NCBI GenBank assembly: GCA_937906765.1 | Contig: CALCUV010000237.1 | Coordinates: 1 to 5,260, forward strand | DNA length: 5,260 bases | Reading direction: 5' to 3' | From: an uncultured Prevotella sp. | GTDB taxonomy: Bacteria > Bacteroidota > Bacteroidia > Bacteroidales > Bacteroidaceae | Part shown: positions 4,867-5,260 of the stretch, one piece after another | Layout of the letters: each line of letters opens with the position of its first letter | How positions within the stretch are numbered: position 1 is the first letter of the stretch | Program-made: the position numbers and the translations under genes | The notes under the pieces: model-generated | Databases searched by the model: none | Seen by the model: only the letters and a program-made list of their open reading frames with translations | What the model was told of the DNA's origin: nothing

Positions 4867-5260
4867 ATGAAACAATCATTTCAGATGGAGCACCTTTCAT
4901 TTGCCTATTATAAACTACCCCACGAAAATCATTATAGGTACATTGGTAGCACGACACCTCCACTGCCTATTTCGCAACTTTCGGGAATCACCAACGAACA
5001 TTCAGGGTTCTTAGTGGTGCCTTTCGACACGAAAGATTTCCCAATTTTGCTCATATCTGCAGAAGAAACTTACACGCAACCCCTTCTGCCTACTCCCTCC
5101 CCCGTGATAAAGCACGTTGCGCCAACTCCTGTTGATGCCGACTACTTACAGAGCTTTGAGGGATGCAAGAAAATGCTTGATAATGACACACTTCAAAAAA
5201 TTGTGTTGTCACATCGTTTCACTTCATCCCAAGAGTTTCAACCCGATGTAACACAACTTT
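4867..5260 (+). CDS. menF: Isochorismate synthase (MenF/EntC family), N-terminal part (3' truncated by window)
   Basis: From ATG at 4867 the frame stays open to the window end, giving 131 complete codons. The translation includes FAYYKLPH (12-19), GFLVVPFD (near 50-57, resembling the conserved hydrophobic 'F..APF' strand of Bacteroides isochorismate synthases), YLQSFEGCKKML, and LQKIVLSHRF, which fits the chorismate-binding enzyme motif 'l.KvVLsR' that starts the conserved core. The catalytic C-terminal half lies outside the window. The enzyme would convert chorismate to isochorismate, the first step of menaquinone synthesis; in Bacteroidales it usually heads a men cluster (menF, menD, menB and others), which I would expect downstream. 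An in-frame ATG at 4885 is an alternative start. The 50-base gap after mazG has neither hairpin nor TAnnTTTG box. An EntC role in siderophore synthesis cannot be fully excluded from this fragment. Confidence 0.82.
   Translation, partial: MKQSFQMEHLSFAYYKLPHENHYRYIGSTTPPLPISQLSGITNEHSGFLVVPFDTKDFPILLISAEETYTQPLLPTPSPVIKHVAPTPVDADYLQSFEGCKKMLDNDTLQKIVLSHRFTSSQEFQPDVTQL

Overview
The window looks like chromosomal DNA of a Bacteroidales bacterium, most likely in the Prevotella group. The evidence is a GH57 protein of the Bacteroides/Prevotella type, a secreted double-domain protein of the 'EYVDLGLSVKWAT' (FISUMP-like) family, promoters that match the Bacteroidetes -7 consensus TAnnTTTG (one with a TTTG -33 box), weak or absent Shine-Dalgarno sites, and a tRNA without an encoded CCA. 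The genus is inferred from these features, not from a database search.

Left part (1-811): the 3' portion of a GH57 alpha-amylase-like gene, cut by the window edge. It ends in a coiled coil and a lysine/alanine/proline tail, followed by a strong intrinsic terminator. Positions 812-1265 form a long AT-rich gap without a convincing gene. It holds several inverted repeats and, near its right end, the likely promoter of the next gene.

Middle (1266-2551): one monocistronic gene for an exported protein made of two tandem FISUMP-like domains, closed by a clean 12-bp terminator hairpin. Positions 2552-2730 contain no gene but have G-tract hairpins that exclude one another.

Right-centre (2731-3919, minus strand): rnz (ribonuclease Z), then in the same direction a tRNA-Ser(GCU) with its own promoter and terminator. 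The tRNA lacks a genomic CCA, so its 3' end is the kind RNase Z makes.

Right (3920-5260, plus strand): a short divergent promoter region, then mazG (nucleoside triphosphate pyrophosphohydrolase) and, 50 bases on, the start of an isochorismate synthase gene (menF/entC family, menaquinone pathway) cut by the window end. These two probably share a transcript.

Most of the window is ordinary housekeeping DNA. The points that deserve a second look are the GH57 protein's divergent catalytic-motif region and histone-like tail, the double FISUMP-like secreted protein, and the repeat-rich intergenic stretches. I see no CRISPR array, insertion sequence, or clear defence or mobile system.
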